Positions 12,943 through 26,698 of a stretch of 64,000 bases of DNA are shown here, piece by piece. Below the pieces are notes generated by a model. It was given only the letters and a program-made list of their open reading frames with translations. It was not told the DNA's origin and did not search any database. The first letter of the stretch is position 1. Every line of letters starts with the position of its first letter. Origin of the DNA: Gamsiella multidivaricata. Its lineage: Eukaryota > Mortierellomycota > Mortierellomycetes > Mortierellales > Mortierellaceae. A program made the translations under genes and the position numbers. The stretch spans positions 62,001-126,000 of the forward strand of contig NW_026251728.1 of NCBI RefSeq assembly GCF_025024155.1, given 5' to 3'.

Positions 12943-14094
12943 GGCTGCGTGTTTTTTTTTAATCTAGCGATAGATATTGCGAGTGTGTACGATCAATCAA
13001 GGTGTACTAAATGGAGCAGGTCGCGTAAAAAGAGAGGATGTCGTGGAAAATACTGGACAGAATACAAATAGTGGACGTGTAGAGACAGAGTGTGAGAGAA
13101 GGCGATTAAGAAATGGAGAGAAGGAAGAGAGTGAACTGGTCTGTTGAGTCTTCTACGACTGTTGACCTTTTATGTGCTCTTTATAACAAAACACGCCATG
13201 AACACGAGTGGAGACAGACCAGGAAGGAAAGGGGCTACTCCATGGACGACATGACCAGCCCGTCTGTAGTTTATTCCAGCTGTAAACTAGCAACGACAGC
13301 GTGGGGCACGAACAAATAAAACAAGCGATGGAACAGCCAATTAGACCATTCCCCCAGGCGCGCACGACTCGGCAGCTGCATTGCATGTCGATGTCCAAGG
13401 TGCGTTTGTTTATCTGTTTTTGCTTTTTGCCCCTATATCTCCAACCCTCAGGTCATTCGCCACATCAGGTCCAGCATGCAATCCACGCACAAACACTCGG
13501 ATAGTACTCCTAGAAATAGGGTCAGGGGAGTGCTCAAGTGGGCAACCTTGCCGTTCCTTACTTTTTTTTTTTTTTTTTTTTTTTTCTCTGGAAGGTACAC
13601 TGCGCTAGAGCAGGTACAGTTCTTTCAGCTCGGAATCTGTCCGTTATATCGTGTCAATGCTGTACGGTATTTCCTACATTGTGGGCATCCTGCAGAAACG
13701 CCCATGGAGTCACAGGGACTAGGATATATCATCTGTTGTCGTTGTGGAACTGTGATAGTCTAAAGAAGGAGGGGGTTAAAAAGAAATAATGGACTTCCGT
13801 CGTGGCCATGTTTTCAACCTCTCAGCTCCCATTACATGTGAGAGCTATACGGAAACAGGGGGCTAACGACCACCTCGCTATGCAGAAAGCGGATGCGTGA
13901 GTGAGCGCTAGATAAAGACACAAAGGGGCGGCATACTGTGTCATGGCTATGCCTCAGGCGGCGTTTATATCCTGTTTGATCTGCTCTATGCAGATCACGT
14001 CGAAGAGGGCGTTTATCCCGTCTGGGGCTCAGTTGAAGACTGCGATCTAGAATCTACCGGTGCGCCATCAAAATAAAAATAAAAGGGAGAGCAG
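12943..14094. other. Intergenic with a 24-nt T run
   Basis: Promoter side of the PH gene and of the snoRNA host unit (divergent). A run of 24 T lies at 13562-13585. Short open frames here look like chance. No RNA gene recognised. Confidence 0.45.
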
Positions 14095-14102
14095 ACAACA
14101 CA

Positions 14103-14110
14103 TATAAAAA
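14103..14110 (+). promoter_or_regulatory. TATA-like element of the snoRNA host
   Basis: TATAAAAA lies about 25-40 nt before a pyrimidine-rich leader (from about 14130) that leads into the first donor at 14188. Position and context fit a core promoter of the spliced unit. No experimental start site is known. Confidence 0.45.
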
Positions 14111-14233
14111 AATTTTCTGCGGAGAGCAACTTTGCCTTTTCTTCTTCCTCACTCTTCACACTTGTCTCTTCGTCTGCTTTCTATATGGTAAGTTGAGTTC
14201 TGTTTGCCAGCATGCCCATCCCACACATTGTTC

Positions 14234-14336
14234 GAATATCTACCTGATGAACAAGTTGTACGTAAAATGATACCCTGAACATACTATGTGGATCTATCGT
14301 AAACAAATGGAATTCCTCGTTTCTGATCTCATATTC
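14234..14336 (+). ncRNA. C/D snoRNA A, guide to 18S rRNA
   Basis: Intronic. The ends pair: GAATAT at 14234-14239 with ATATTC at 14331-14336. Box C TGATGA is at 14245-14250, box D' CTGA at 14275-14278 and box D CTGA at 14323-14326. The 13 nt GGAATTCCTCGTT before box D (14309-14321) are perfectly complementary to AACGAGGAATTCC, a conserved stretch in the 3' part of 18S rRNA. The fifth nucleotide upstream of box D pairs with the G of AACG, so a 2'-O-methyl-G is predicted there. I believe this matches the site served by yeast snR57 (Gm1572); the rRNA comparison is from memory. The terminal pairing is separated from the boxes by a few nucleotides, which is a little unusual. Confidence 0.82.
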
Positions 14337-14551
14337 ACCAACTTCGAAGGGTGGGGTCGCACTACGTGCAATGAATGCAATTGTATCTAACAGATGTCGT
14401 TTCGGTATGCAATTGTAATAGATCTCGTCATCAGAAGCTGATCAGGAATTCAGAATCAGAGATCGGGATTCAACCGATCTACTTTTCTTCAGTGATCTCA
14501 TGCTTCAATGATCAAGGTATGTACCAAGGATATATAATTGTCTGGCGACCC

Positions 14552-14641
14552 AATTGATTCGAATGAGGATATCTCCATACCGTTTCCTAGTGAGCACCTG
14601 AGCAAATGAAACATGCACTACCATCTGACGATTCATCAATT
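14552..14641 (+). ncRNA. C/D snoRNA B, orphan
   Basis: Intronic. The closing stem is AATTGAT (14552-14558) with ATCAATT (14635-14641), plus an inner TCG/CGA (14559-14561 with 14629-14631) beside the boxes. Box C is a variant, ATGAGGA (14563-14569). Box D' CTGA is at 14598-14601 and box D CTGA at 14625-14628. I find no convincing rRNA match for either guide stretch (before D': CCTAGTGAGCAC; before D: CATGCACTACCAT). The variant C box lowers certainty, but the layered stem is strong. Confidence 0.62.
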
Positions 14642-14847
14642 ATAACGCCATTATGTCATTTTTGACGGGCATTTGTGCAGCTGAGAAAGCGATTATTAAT
14701 TAACGCTTGCCCTTCTCGTTTTATCTCTTCAGATAGCTACGCGAATCAATCATGTCTTCAGTTGTCAGTTGAGACAGTAAGGAACGACCGATTGGCATCT
14801 GTAAGTTCATATTCCCATTTTCAATTGCCCATTTCCCATTCAGTATT

Positions 14848-14945
14848 GTGTCCACAAGTGATGACAAACTTTTCAGTTCTGCTTCCGACCTGAGACCGTG
14901 GTGGAAAACTTTTAATACCAAAACTTATTCTGATTCTATTGACAC
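14848..14945 (+). ncRNA. C/D snoRNA C1, possible 25S guide
   Basis: Intronic. The external stem is GTGTC (14848-14852) with GACAC (14941-14945). Box C GTGATGA is perfect (14858-14864), with D' CTGA at 14890-14893 and D CTGA at 14930-14933. Before D', TTCTGCTTC is complementary to GAAGCAGAA of the conserved 25S segment ACCGAAGCAGAATTC. The fifth nucleotide upstream of D' pairs with the first G of GAAGCAG, which would be the methylated base (I recall a yeast Gm2815 guided by snR38 in this region). The duplex is only 9 bp, so the target is tentative. The D guide has no recognised target. A near-identical body recurs as C2. Confidence 0.72.
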
Positions 14946-15236
14946 TCTTCAACAAACGATGCCTATTTGTCCTGAAGAGAAAGAGCTGCAATTGTGTGCT
15001 AACCAGCTATTTTTTCAATTGCCAATCTATCAGTACAGTATACGTTTTGTAGTGGCCCGTTTCCTGCCCTGCAATAGTGCCAAGCGCAATGCGATCATCA
15101 CAATGTAAGTAGCCATTCCGAGTTTTCTCGTGCTTATGAGCGTTGCTTCGACAAAAATGATGACAAACTTTTTCAGTTCTGCTTCCGACCTGAGACCGTG
15201 GTGGAAAACTTTTAATACCAAAACTTATTCTGATTA
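14860..15236 (+). repeat. Direct repeat pair of about 76 bp
   Basis: Positions 14860-14935 and 15158-15234 are the same sequence apart from one T inserted in the second copy. The similarity begins inside box C and ends just after box D of snoRNAs C1 and C2. Flanking sequence is unrelated, so the repeat is the duplicated snoRNA body, not a transposon. Confidence 0.92.
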
Positions 15237-15249
15237 TTGTTGAACGCTC
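15138..15249 (+). ncRNA. C/D snoRNA C2, duplicate of C1
   Basis: Intronic, in the next intron after C1. The external stem is GAGCGTT (15138-15144) with AACGCTC (15243-15249), unrelated in sequence to the C1 stem. Box C ATGATGA is at 15157-15163, D' CTGA at 15190-15193 and D CTGA at 15230-15233. From box C to just past box D the sequence equals C1 except for one extra T in a T run, so both guide regions are identical to those of C1. Conservation of boxes and guides with complete turnover of the flanks is what a functional duplicated snoRNA should show. Confidence 0.74.
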
Positions 15250-15439
15250 CAATGTGGCCACGGTGCACGCAGCAAAGTCCAGTGAAGAAGCATTGCTAAC
15301 ATTGCTGCTGACTTGTAATTGTTCCTGTAGAGGTCCAGGCAATCTTGTAGCGTATCCCATTTTTCACGTCTTGTCTCGGCGGTTCAACTTGGTATGTACG
15401 CGATCCTTCCATACTGGCACCTACCATCGTTCATTGCTT

Positions 15440-15520
15440 GTGGGCAATATGATGTCTATTTCGATCATCCGTGTTTCATCTGCATAATTCTTGAAGATAA
15501 TCTTTGATCTCTGATTCCAC
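15440..15520 (+). ncRNA. C/D snoRNA D, guide to 18S rRNA 5' region
   Basis: Intronic. The stem is GTGG (15440-15443) with CCAC (15517-15520). Box C is ATGATGT (15449-15455, last base off consensus) and box D CTGA is at 15511-15514. The stretch TAATCTTTGA (15498-15507) is perfectly complementary over 10 nt to TCAAAGATTA near the 5' end of 18S rRNA (context GTCTCAAAGATTAAGCC). The fifth nucleotide upstream of box D is G15506 and pairs with the C of CTCAAAG, predicting a 2'-O-methyl-C at about position 38 in yeast numbering. D' is not clear. Confidence 0.68.
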
Positions 15521-15723
15521 CTACATTTTCCAAAGTTATTTGAAATTGGAGTGAACAAGATCAGTATTTTAACATACCATTTCCGCTGTGCGAACTGCTT
15601 TAGATGGATCAACTCTGAGTCCCGATCACGCTGGATATCGTCTTTCCGCTATCGTCATCATCCAAGTTGCTTCAGAAAAGGTACGGGTCCTTATTAGCAC
15701 GGCGCCTTAACCCTCTCCTTGTG

Positions 15724-15825
15724 CCAAATGATGACACCTAGTTAAATCCATTCTATGAGGGTGCTACACTTCCTTCGGATCGTGTCCTGGCGAATCTTTC
15801 GAGGTTTTCTTGACTGAGGAGTTGG
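15724..15825 (+). ncRNA. C/D snoRNA E, orphan candidate
   Basis: Within the intron starting at 15681. Box C ATGATGA is perfect (15728-15734) and box D CTGA is at 15814-15817. CCAA (15724-15727), directly before box C, can pair with TTGG (15822-15825) four bases after box D. No clear D' or C' box, and no rRNA match found for the sequence before D (GAGGTTTTCTTGA). This is the weakest of the six, supported mainly by its boxes and by its place in the series. Confidence 0.5.
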
Positions 15826-15907
15826 TTCATGTGAAGGGGAGGTGGGAGTTTTTTTGATTGTCTTTGCTCTTGACCAGTCATCGTGTTGTGGCCAGGAAGG
15901 TTTTTCA

Positions 15908-15979
15908 GCACTTGCGGAGCAATGAGTCGTGGTGTTCAGGCTGTGCTCTTTGGGGGAACAGTCGTTCCTCGCCAAGTGC
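15908..15979 (+). other. Hairpin after the last snoRNA
   Basis: GCACTTG (15908-15914) pairs perfectly with CAAGTGC (15973-15979), enclosing an inner helix GGCTGT/ACAGTC. An H/ACA RNA was considered, but no ANANNA hinge sits directly behind it and no second arm ending in ACA is obvious. Left as an unexplained structured element. Confidence 0.35.
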
Positions 15980-16651
15980 AGTGAGCATGCGTTCTTTTTT
16001 TACTTGTAATGAGAGAAAATGCTGCTAGGAGATCTCTAGACCTCTTTGGACACATTACGCGAACTTGCTTTTGTTTGTGTTGGAACGCCCTTGGCTGTGG
16101 CATTATGGCTGATTTCAGGGCCTTGGCAGCGGATCGGCTTTTCTATGCATCTACAGATTAAAACTAGCTCCTGATTACCCCAACTTACTCTATATGAGAG
16201 AATGAATGTAAGAAGACTGAATGCTCATAGCTAACCTTGAGTATCTCTTTCTGTCATTGCCACTTAGGTACGTGTCTATTGTAGACCAGACAGATCCGGC
16301 GATTGAGAATGTCCTCAGGGACATAAGGTAAATAACTGGTATTGGAAATAAATCGACTCTGTTTGCTTTCTCTATGCCTATTCTCTTCCTATATTTTCGA
16401 CCACCACATTTTAAATGGATTGATCAGGTTTGTCACTCCTATGATGGGATTTTGACAACAGGACATCTCTTTCCTTCAATTCTCCCCATGCCGATACTCT
16501 AATGACCAGTGTTTCCCATCATTGGCTATTTTTTTTTCACGGCAAAGAGCAAAAGAACCTTTACTCACGCTCGGTATCTGTTCTATGTACCGCTGTCGTC
16601 TACGAGAAGTTCGATATCTCCTTTTTTAACCATATGTTTTTGACCAATTAC

Positions 16652-16657
16652 AATAAA
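16652..16657 (+). terminator. Poly(A) signal of the host unit
   Basis: AATAAA in an AT-rich stretch, about 350 nt before the start codon of the ABC transporter gene. It fits the end of the snoRNA host transcript. Confidence 0.4.
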
Positions 16658-17011
16658 GAACTTGAAAAAAATCAATGTTTCCTGTGAATGTCTTGTGCGA
16701 TAGTATACATCGCTGATGCACGATGACACAGAAGGTCTGCTAAGGATGTTTGGTCAGAAATGGTGCGTGCTAATTGATATAATTACTGCGCCCGACTGTG
16801 GTATATCTTAGCCTTAAGGTTTCTGTATCGATTCCAGGGAAGGGATTCTGGGAAAGGTTCGTCCAAGCAATAAAAAGACGCGGGGCTGCAGTCGTTTTGG
16901 GTTCATCTTTTTCAGATTCAACCCATTCCCTCCTGAATCAGATCTACCTGACGCCTCATCACCCAATAAAAGTCTAATAGCAACAGGACACGGACCAATT
17001 GGGTTCCTTCG

Positions 17012-21918
<4,907 letters not shown>

Positions 21919-22674
21919 GAGTGGATAGAGTGGAAGAGCCGAAGTAGAATTCGTAGAAATGGCCATAGTGGGAAATGGGAACTGAAGAAGGGAATATGAA
22001 ACCGCCAAGAGCTGAGTAATAATCCTCCCTGCGCGAATCTGAGACTAACAAAGTAGATGAATCTAAAACATAACCTGTCGATCCCTGGCATGTGCTTTAG
22101 TCACTTGGCGAAACCCCAAAAGTCCAAAAACAGGAAGGCATGCGATGGTATGCAACGGCTGGTTGTTTCTTTCCATTCCTTCTAAAGAAACACCATCACT
22201 CTAACTCCACTCATCTAATCTTCATCCGGTTGGACCCTGCTCGCTATTATTACCATTGCCTTTTTTCGTGCCACTGACGCACGGTGTCCAGTTTCTGACG
22301 ACAGGGAACACAGACGAGCGTACTAGCCGCTCAAGCTGTTATTATGGTCACCTTGACGTAAGGAAGGAGAAAACGGACCCTTGGCTGTAGACATAAATAT
22401 GTACTTGAAACACGCTCTCACACCGTCTCGTCTATCCCTCTTTTTCTTCTCGCCCCTCCCTTTGCTCCCCTCAACCCCTGTCGTGCCTCATTCCTCCTTT
22501 GCTCATCCTCCATCCCTCACCTCTCGTCCCTCATCCTACCCTCTCTCTCCCTCTCTCTCCTTTAATAGCTGGTCCTCTCTCTTCGGCTTCTCTCCTCCTC
22601 CTTCCTCGTACCACTACATTCCACTTCCCTCCACAACCTCCACAGCAGCGAACATACAGGACGCATCCACAACC
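21919..22674. other. Promoter and CT-rich leader
   Basis: No gene seen. From about 22435 to 22620 the plus strand is strongly pyrimidine-rich (TCCCTC/CTCTCC type), a usual feature of fungal 5' leaders, running into the DUF4112 gene. An open frame extends upstream of 22675, but its composition is that of the leader. Confidence 0.5.
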
Positions 22675-23714
22675 ATGTCAAGGCACTACCCAACACAGCA
22701 GCAGGAGCAAATCGTCGTCGTCCCACCGAACCCATCCATCAACCAGGACATGGTCCTTGCACCCCTACCAGCCGAACCCCGGGGCTCCAAATTCAAAAAC
22801 TTCTTCAAGCGTGATAAAAAGGCCCGGATCGTGCTCTCGGAAAGGGATGCCCGTATCCTGGCCCAGGTCAAGCGTCGGGCCAAGATTTTGGATACAGGAG
22901 TCAACCTTGGATTTGCGAGATTTGGATTGGACCCCATCATTGGTATGTTTACCCCCAATACGAGACTATGAAGAACGAGGGGGATACCACCCGTTGTGTG
23001 AGAGAGGATTGCTTACTTACTCATTCACCTTCCTCTCTTTTCCTACGTGCAGGTTTGGTGCCGGTGCTAGGAGATGCTGCGACGATGTTTCTGGCCCTGC
23101 AGGTCGTTTATACGGCCCAAAAGGCCGATATTCCCAAATCACTTACTCAAAGGATGCTCTTCAACGTCGCCCTCGACTTTGGTGTAAGTTACTTCCCTCT
23201 CTCTCTCTCCTCCTGTCCTTGTAACAACACCTTCATGCCATCATTGCTTTCTTTCCGTCCGACCCCCCACTTACTTCCTCCTCTTTCTCTCTTTCGTTCA
23301 CTTAAATAGATTGGTCTGGTCCCAGTGCTCGGTGATATCGGCGACTTCTTGTTCAAGGCAAACGACAAGAACGCAAAACTATTCGAACAGTTCCTCTACG
23401 AGCGTGCTGCCACAGAAGCAGCCGAGGCCGAGGCGGCCGCTGCTCGGAACCGTGTCGCCACGCCTTCTGCGGCGGCAACAGCAGCTCCAGGAACGCACCA
23501 TCACCATAACAACACAGCGTCAACGTCAAAAGGATTCTTTGGTCGCTTTGGGGGCGGGCATCATGACCAGCAGCAGCAGCAGCAGCAACCGCATCAGCAA
23601 CAGCAGCAGTATCAGCAGCAGCAACAGCAGCCGCATCATACGGTAGTTGACATGGGAACGTCGAGTGCTCCTTCTTATCCTCCTTCTTATGCTCCTTATG
23701 CTCCTGTCAAGTAG
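22675..23714 (+). CDS. DUF4112 membrane protein with polyQ tail
   Basis: Three exons (22675-22942, 23053-23183, 23310-23714) give 267 residues. The central region from ILDTGVNLGFARFGLDP to LFKANDKNAKLFEQFL fits the DUF4112 pattern. It has two matching hairpin-like hydrophobic segments, each with the motif GLVPVLGD, followed by the polar motif KAN(D)KNAKL. Before it is a basic stretch (FKNFFKRDKKARIV). After it comes an Ala/Glu-rich helix, a His cluster and a Gln-rich tail encoded by CAG/CAA repeats (about 23568-23630). DUF4112 proteins are small membrane proteins of unknown function in bacteria and fungi. The start at 22675 is preferred because the preceding in-frame codons reflect a CT-rich leader. 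PolyQ length is probably variable between strains. Confidence 0.88.
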
Positions 23715-24124
23715 CTGTAATCTTTTCTTTCCTCATCTCTACTTCAACATGTGTTATATAATCAAGTCTTATTTATTATGCTCCCGAAACCCATTAGTTC
23801 TCGGGCATAAAAAAAAATAGTTACCCTGTAAGATTTTTTTTTTGTTTTCGTACAATAAAAGACATTCCCAGAACTCAAAGTGGCAAAGCTGCATAATAAT
23901 ATTGGCTCTAACGGCCGGCAATGGTAGTACAAAGCTAATTTTACAAAACGAAGACAGGGGGGGGTAGAGAATAATCAGCTGGAGGAATACAAAGGATTCA
24001 CGGACACCCTCCGAGCGTTTGAGAGTAGCACAAGTTACAGAGCGCACAATCCGAATCACAAACCACCTCCTCCCGCGCAAATCATATAACAGTAGACGGC
24101 AGGAGCCCTGAATAGTGCAGTGGG

Positions 24125-26011
24125 TCAATCGTTTTCGCCACTAGCACGCCAGATGCAGAGGTCGACATGGTCATTGATAGTCGCCTCTTCCACTCGCTGG
24201 ACGCAGATGGGGCACTGAACAAGGACTATAGCCGCAGGTTCGGCCTTGATGGGTAGATGAATGGCTGGCTCTGAGCGTTCGTGGTTTGACTCTGCGCCAG
24301 AGGTAGTTGGCTCGATGTATTCCTGGTTCTCCAATTTGACAGCCTTGGTTGTTCCCCAAGCCTTATTACAGAGTGAGGTGGCCTCCTGCTCAGCTTCAAG
24401 ACTCTTATTATTCTTGATTGGTATATCTTCTTCTTGTTTGATCTTTTTGGAGCTCTTCACCGTGCTATCGAAATCGTATGTGACAGCGGTGCTTAAATCT
24501 TTGCGTTTAGGAGGAGTGGTAGTTGTTGGATCTGTCGTCGGTGATGCACCACGATCTAGGATCTTCAGTTGGCGTTCGAATCTCGCCAACGCCGCCGCCG
24601 CTGCAGCTTCTCTTGGAGAGGGCCGCTGCGTGCCCGGACATTTCTCATTTCGAGCCGTGCTGCCAGAATTCGACTGAGGAGCATCCATGCCAAAATCTGT
24701 CTCCTGTTCGACAACCAAACCCTCCTCCACAGTTCGATATGAATTTGATGTTGAAGACATTCCTGATGTTTTCGACTGCGATAAGAAATCATCTAGCATG
24801 GTCCTCCCCCTCGGTTCTGTTGATTCAGATTTGACGTTCTTTGCCTGTTTCGATGACGACGATTTCTTTTTCGTGGGCTCGGGCTCAGAGATTTTGGTAT
24901 ACGTCCCACCACATTTCTCCTGGTGCTCTGCGAACCACCGATCCGCGGGTTGCGGTGCCCTAGATGATGTGAAGAGAAACGAAGGCTTTTCAGTATTAGC
25001 AATGTTGACGCGATGATGATCCCCTTGTTGGCAAAAAAAAGTCAAGAAAATGCAGTCCACACCTGTTCATGGATCGTTTGACAATGCCATAGTAAGGAGG
25101 TTGGTGCTGACAGGGTCCATCGCATTTCCAGATATGAGTTTGGTAGTACCGGACCTCGTCATGAAATGTGTGATAGATGGTAATGGTTGTTCCTGCAGCC
25201 TGGTTGATCCTGTTCATGTGGTATTGGAACTACAGAAAAACAAAAAAACGCGGACCATATAAAAAATGGTAGGCGAGTATCCATTAATGCTTATTCTCGT
25301 TGAGAATCCAAGGAAACCCTGCATCTTTTGTTCCAGACGAAATAATTCAGGGTCTTTACATCTACGCCATGTCCATCGTGATCTTGTATTGACTTTGTGA
25401 CAAATAAATACGCACTATCATCGAAAGAACAGACGCAGTGTTCACAAGTCAGAAGCATTTGATTGAAGAAGCGAATAAAAAGGATACATACTGGATCATC
25501 TCGTGGAGGAGCGTATCGATATAATCCGACTCTGGTCTGAACTTGAGCAACGGTTCCGAAAGTCGTATGGAGCAATAATGTGACCTTGCTTGATATAGAC
25601 ATAGTCCAGCGCTACAAGACCCCTCAGTCATGGTTAGAAGGTACATCTTTCGATTGCTGATGACAACCGAGATCAAGAGACTGTGGTGCGCAGTGGAGCA
25701 GGCGAGCAAGTTTCGGGCCTTTACCATCGTGTCATTCGGGGGCTCCAGCGCACTTCGCAAGCACTCAGTTTGGACTCAAAATACTGGTCATTGAACGCGA
25801 GAAAGAGACCATGCAGGTCCTTGAAGGGCGCCTCCGTGTCGATGTTGAGTACAGAGGTATTATTGTAGTTGTGGTTAAGGTCGTCAATGTCTGCAGAGCT
25901 GAATGGCGAGCTGGAGTCGATGTCAATCTGCTTCAGGGCTATGGCCCCAGCTGCTGATTCGTACTCTTGTTCCTGAAGCAACCGAGCAAAGTCTTCGTCT
26001 GATTGCTCCAT
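24125..26011 (-). CDS. SPRTN: Spartan-like DNA-protein crosslink protease
   Basis: Five exons (26011-25725, 25611-25492, 25414-25360, 25229-25063, 24959-24125) give 487 residues. The SprT-like metalloprotease domain spans residues ~50-230: DLHGLFLAFNDQYF, EVRWSPRMT, CSIRLSEPLLKFRP, the zinc-binding catalytic HEMIHAYLFV motif (assembled across an intron, near residue 133), then DHDGHG, TIYHTFHDEV, and the WKCDGPCQHQPPYYG zinc-ribbon-like segment. The C-terminal half is disordered and Lys/Ser-rich, ending in a UBZ-type zinc finger, CPIC...HVDLC, that binds ubiquitin. The protein cleaves proteins covalently trapped on DNA during replication. Metazoan SPRTN has this same order (protease, then UBZ at the end), while yeast Wss1 is built differently, so this is a Spartan-type protein. 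I do not see a clear p97-binding SHP box. It is divergent from rpl17. Confidence 0.93.
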
Positions 26012-26698
26012 GGGGTATAGGGTGAATGGGTGTAGTTGACAGGGTCGTGAATGGGAGAAGATGTGCTCTTGAAGACCACTGGCGCCACCAATTTTCGAAT
26101 CTCGTATGCAGAGTGGGCCACGGCCCAATAAAAAACGAATTCCGCTGGGTCTAGTTGGAGCCTTCTTTCCTCTATCTCTTATTCCAAAGGTAGAGACTAA
26201 CAGTCACAGACAGCGAGGGGACCATGGATACAGCACAAACCATCCATCCGCAACGGAGACCAACCATTGCATCTATCCATCGATTCGAGGATCATCGGCA
26301 TATTCCAAAAGCACCATTACCATCGATCGGCGGAACCATCTTTAACCGACATCAGCAGCGATCAGGCATCATATCGATCAGTACTATGATGCATGAAACA
26401 ACATCTTTTATTGAACAACCTTTGCATGGCGGCAGAGACGTCCTCAGGAAAACTACTATTAGTAATCGCAGGAGGATCAATTGTACCTAGACGGGACGGA
26501 AGAGATTCTATGATTGCAGCGGAACTATGATTGAGCGTCCTTTGATTGGACCTACAACAACACAAATCGCCATTATACACTCAAAAGACCAGAGCGGCTT
26601 TACCAGAAGGATGGCATCAGGAGACAGCACACAAGAGTTCTGGAAGAGCAGCCCGACTAATCAATTTACGTGCTCCCTATTCTTGCCTCTAGGACAAA
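26012..26698. other. Divergent promoter region, SPRTN and rpl17
   Basis: No gene recognised; open frames here lack protein-like features. A CCTCTAG|GACAAA at 26685-26697, just before the rpl17 ATG, looks like an acceptor, so the rpl17 leader may contain an intron ending there. Confidence 0.4.

Larger units (their letters stand above)
14130..16690 (+). ncRNA. Spliced snoRNA host transcript
   Basis: A pyrimidine-rich leader ends at ATG|GTAAGT (donor at 14188). Plausible exons with good splice signals follow: 14394-14404, 14493-14516, 14733-14800, 15034-15104, 15331-15391 and 15604-15680. Further possible exons lie around 16268-16326 and 16429-16475. An AATAAA occurs at 16652. Introns of roughly 200 nt, long for this window, each carry a predicted C/D snoRNA. 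Coding status is open: exons 14733-14800, 15034-15104 and 15331-15391 share one consistent open frame across their junctions, but the next junction needs an alternative donor, very short early exons are suspicious, and I recognise no protein family. The unit may be a non-coding host or a fast-evolving small protein gene. Exon borders beyond 15680 are uncertain. Confidence 0.5.

Noticed and set aside
12340..13071. Plus-strand frame of about 243 codons
   Set aside because: Antisense shadow of the first exon of the PH-domain gene.
15908..16160. H/ACA snoRNA after the C/D series
   Set aside because: A good first hairpin exists, but no hinge ANANNA directly follows it and no second hairpin ending in ACA plus three bases could be drawn.
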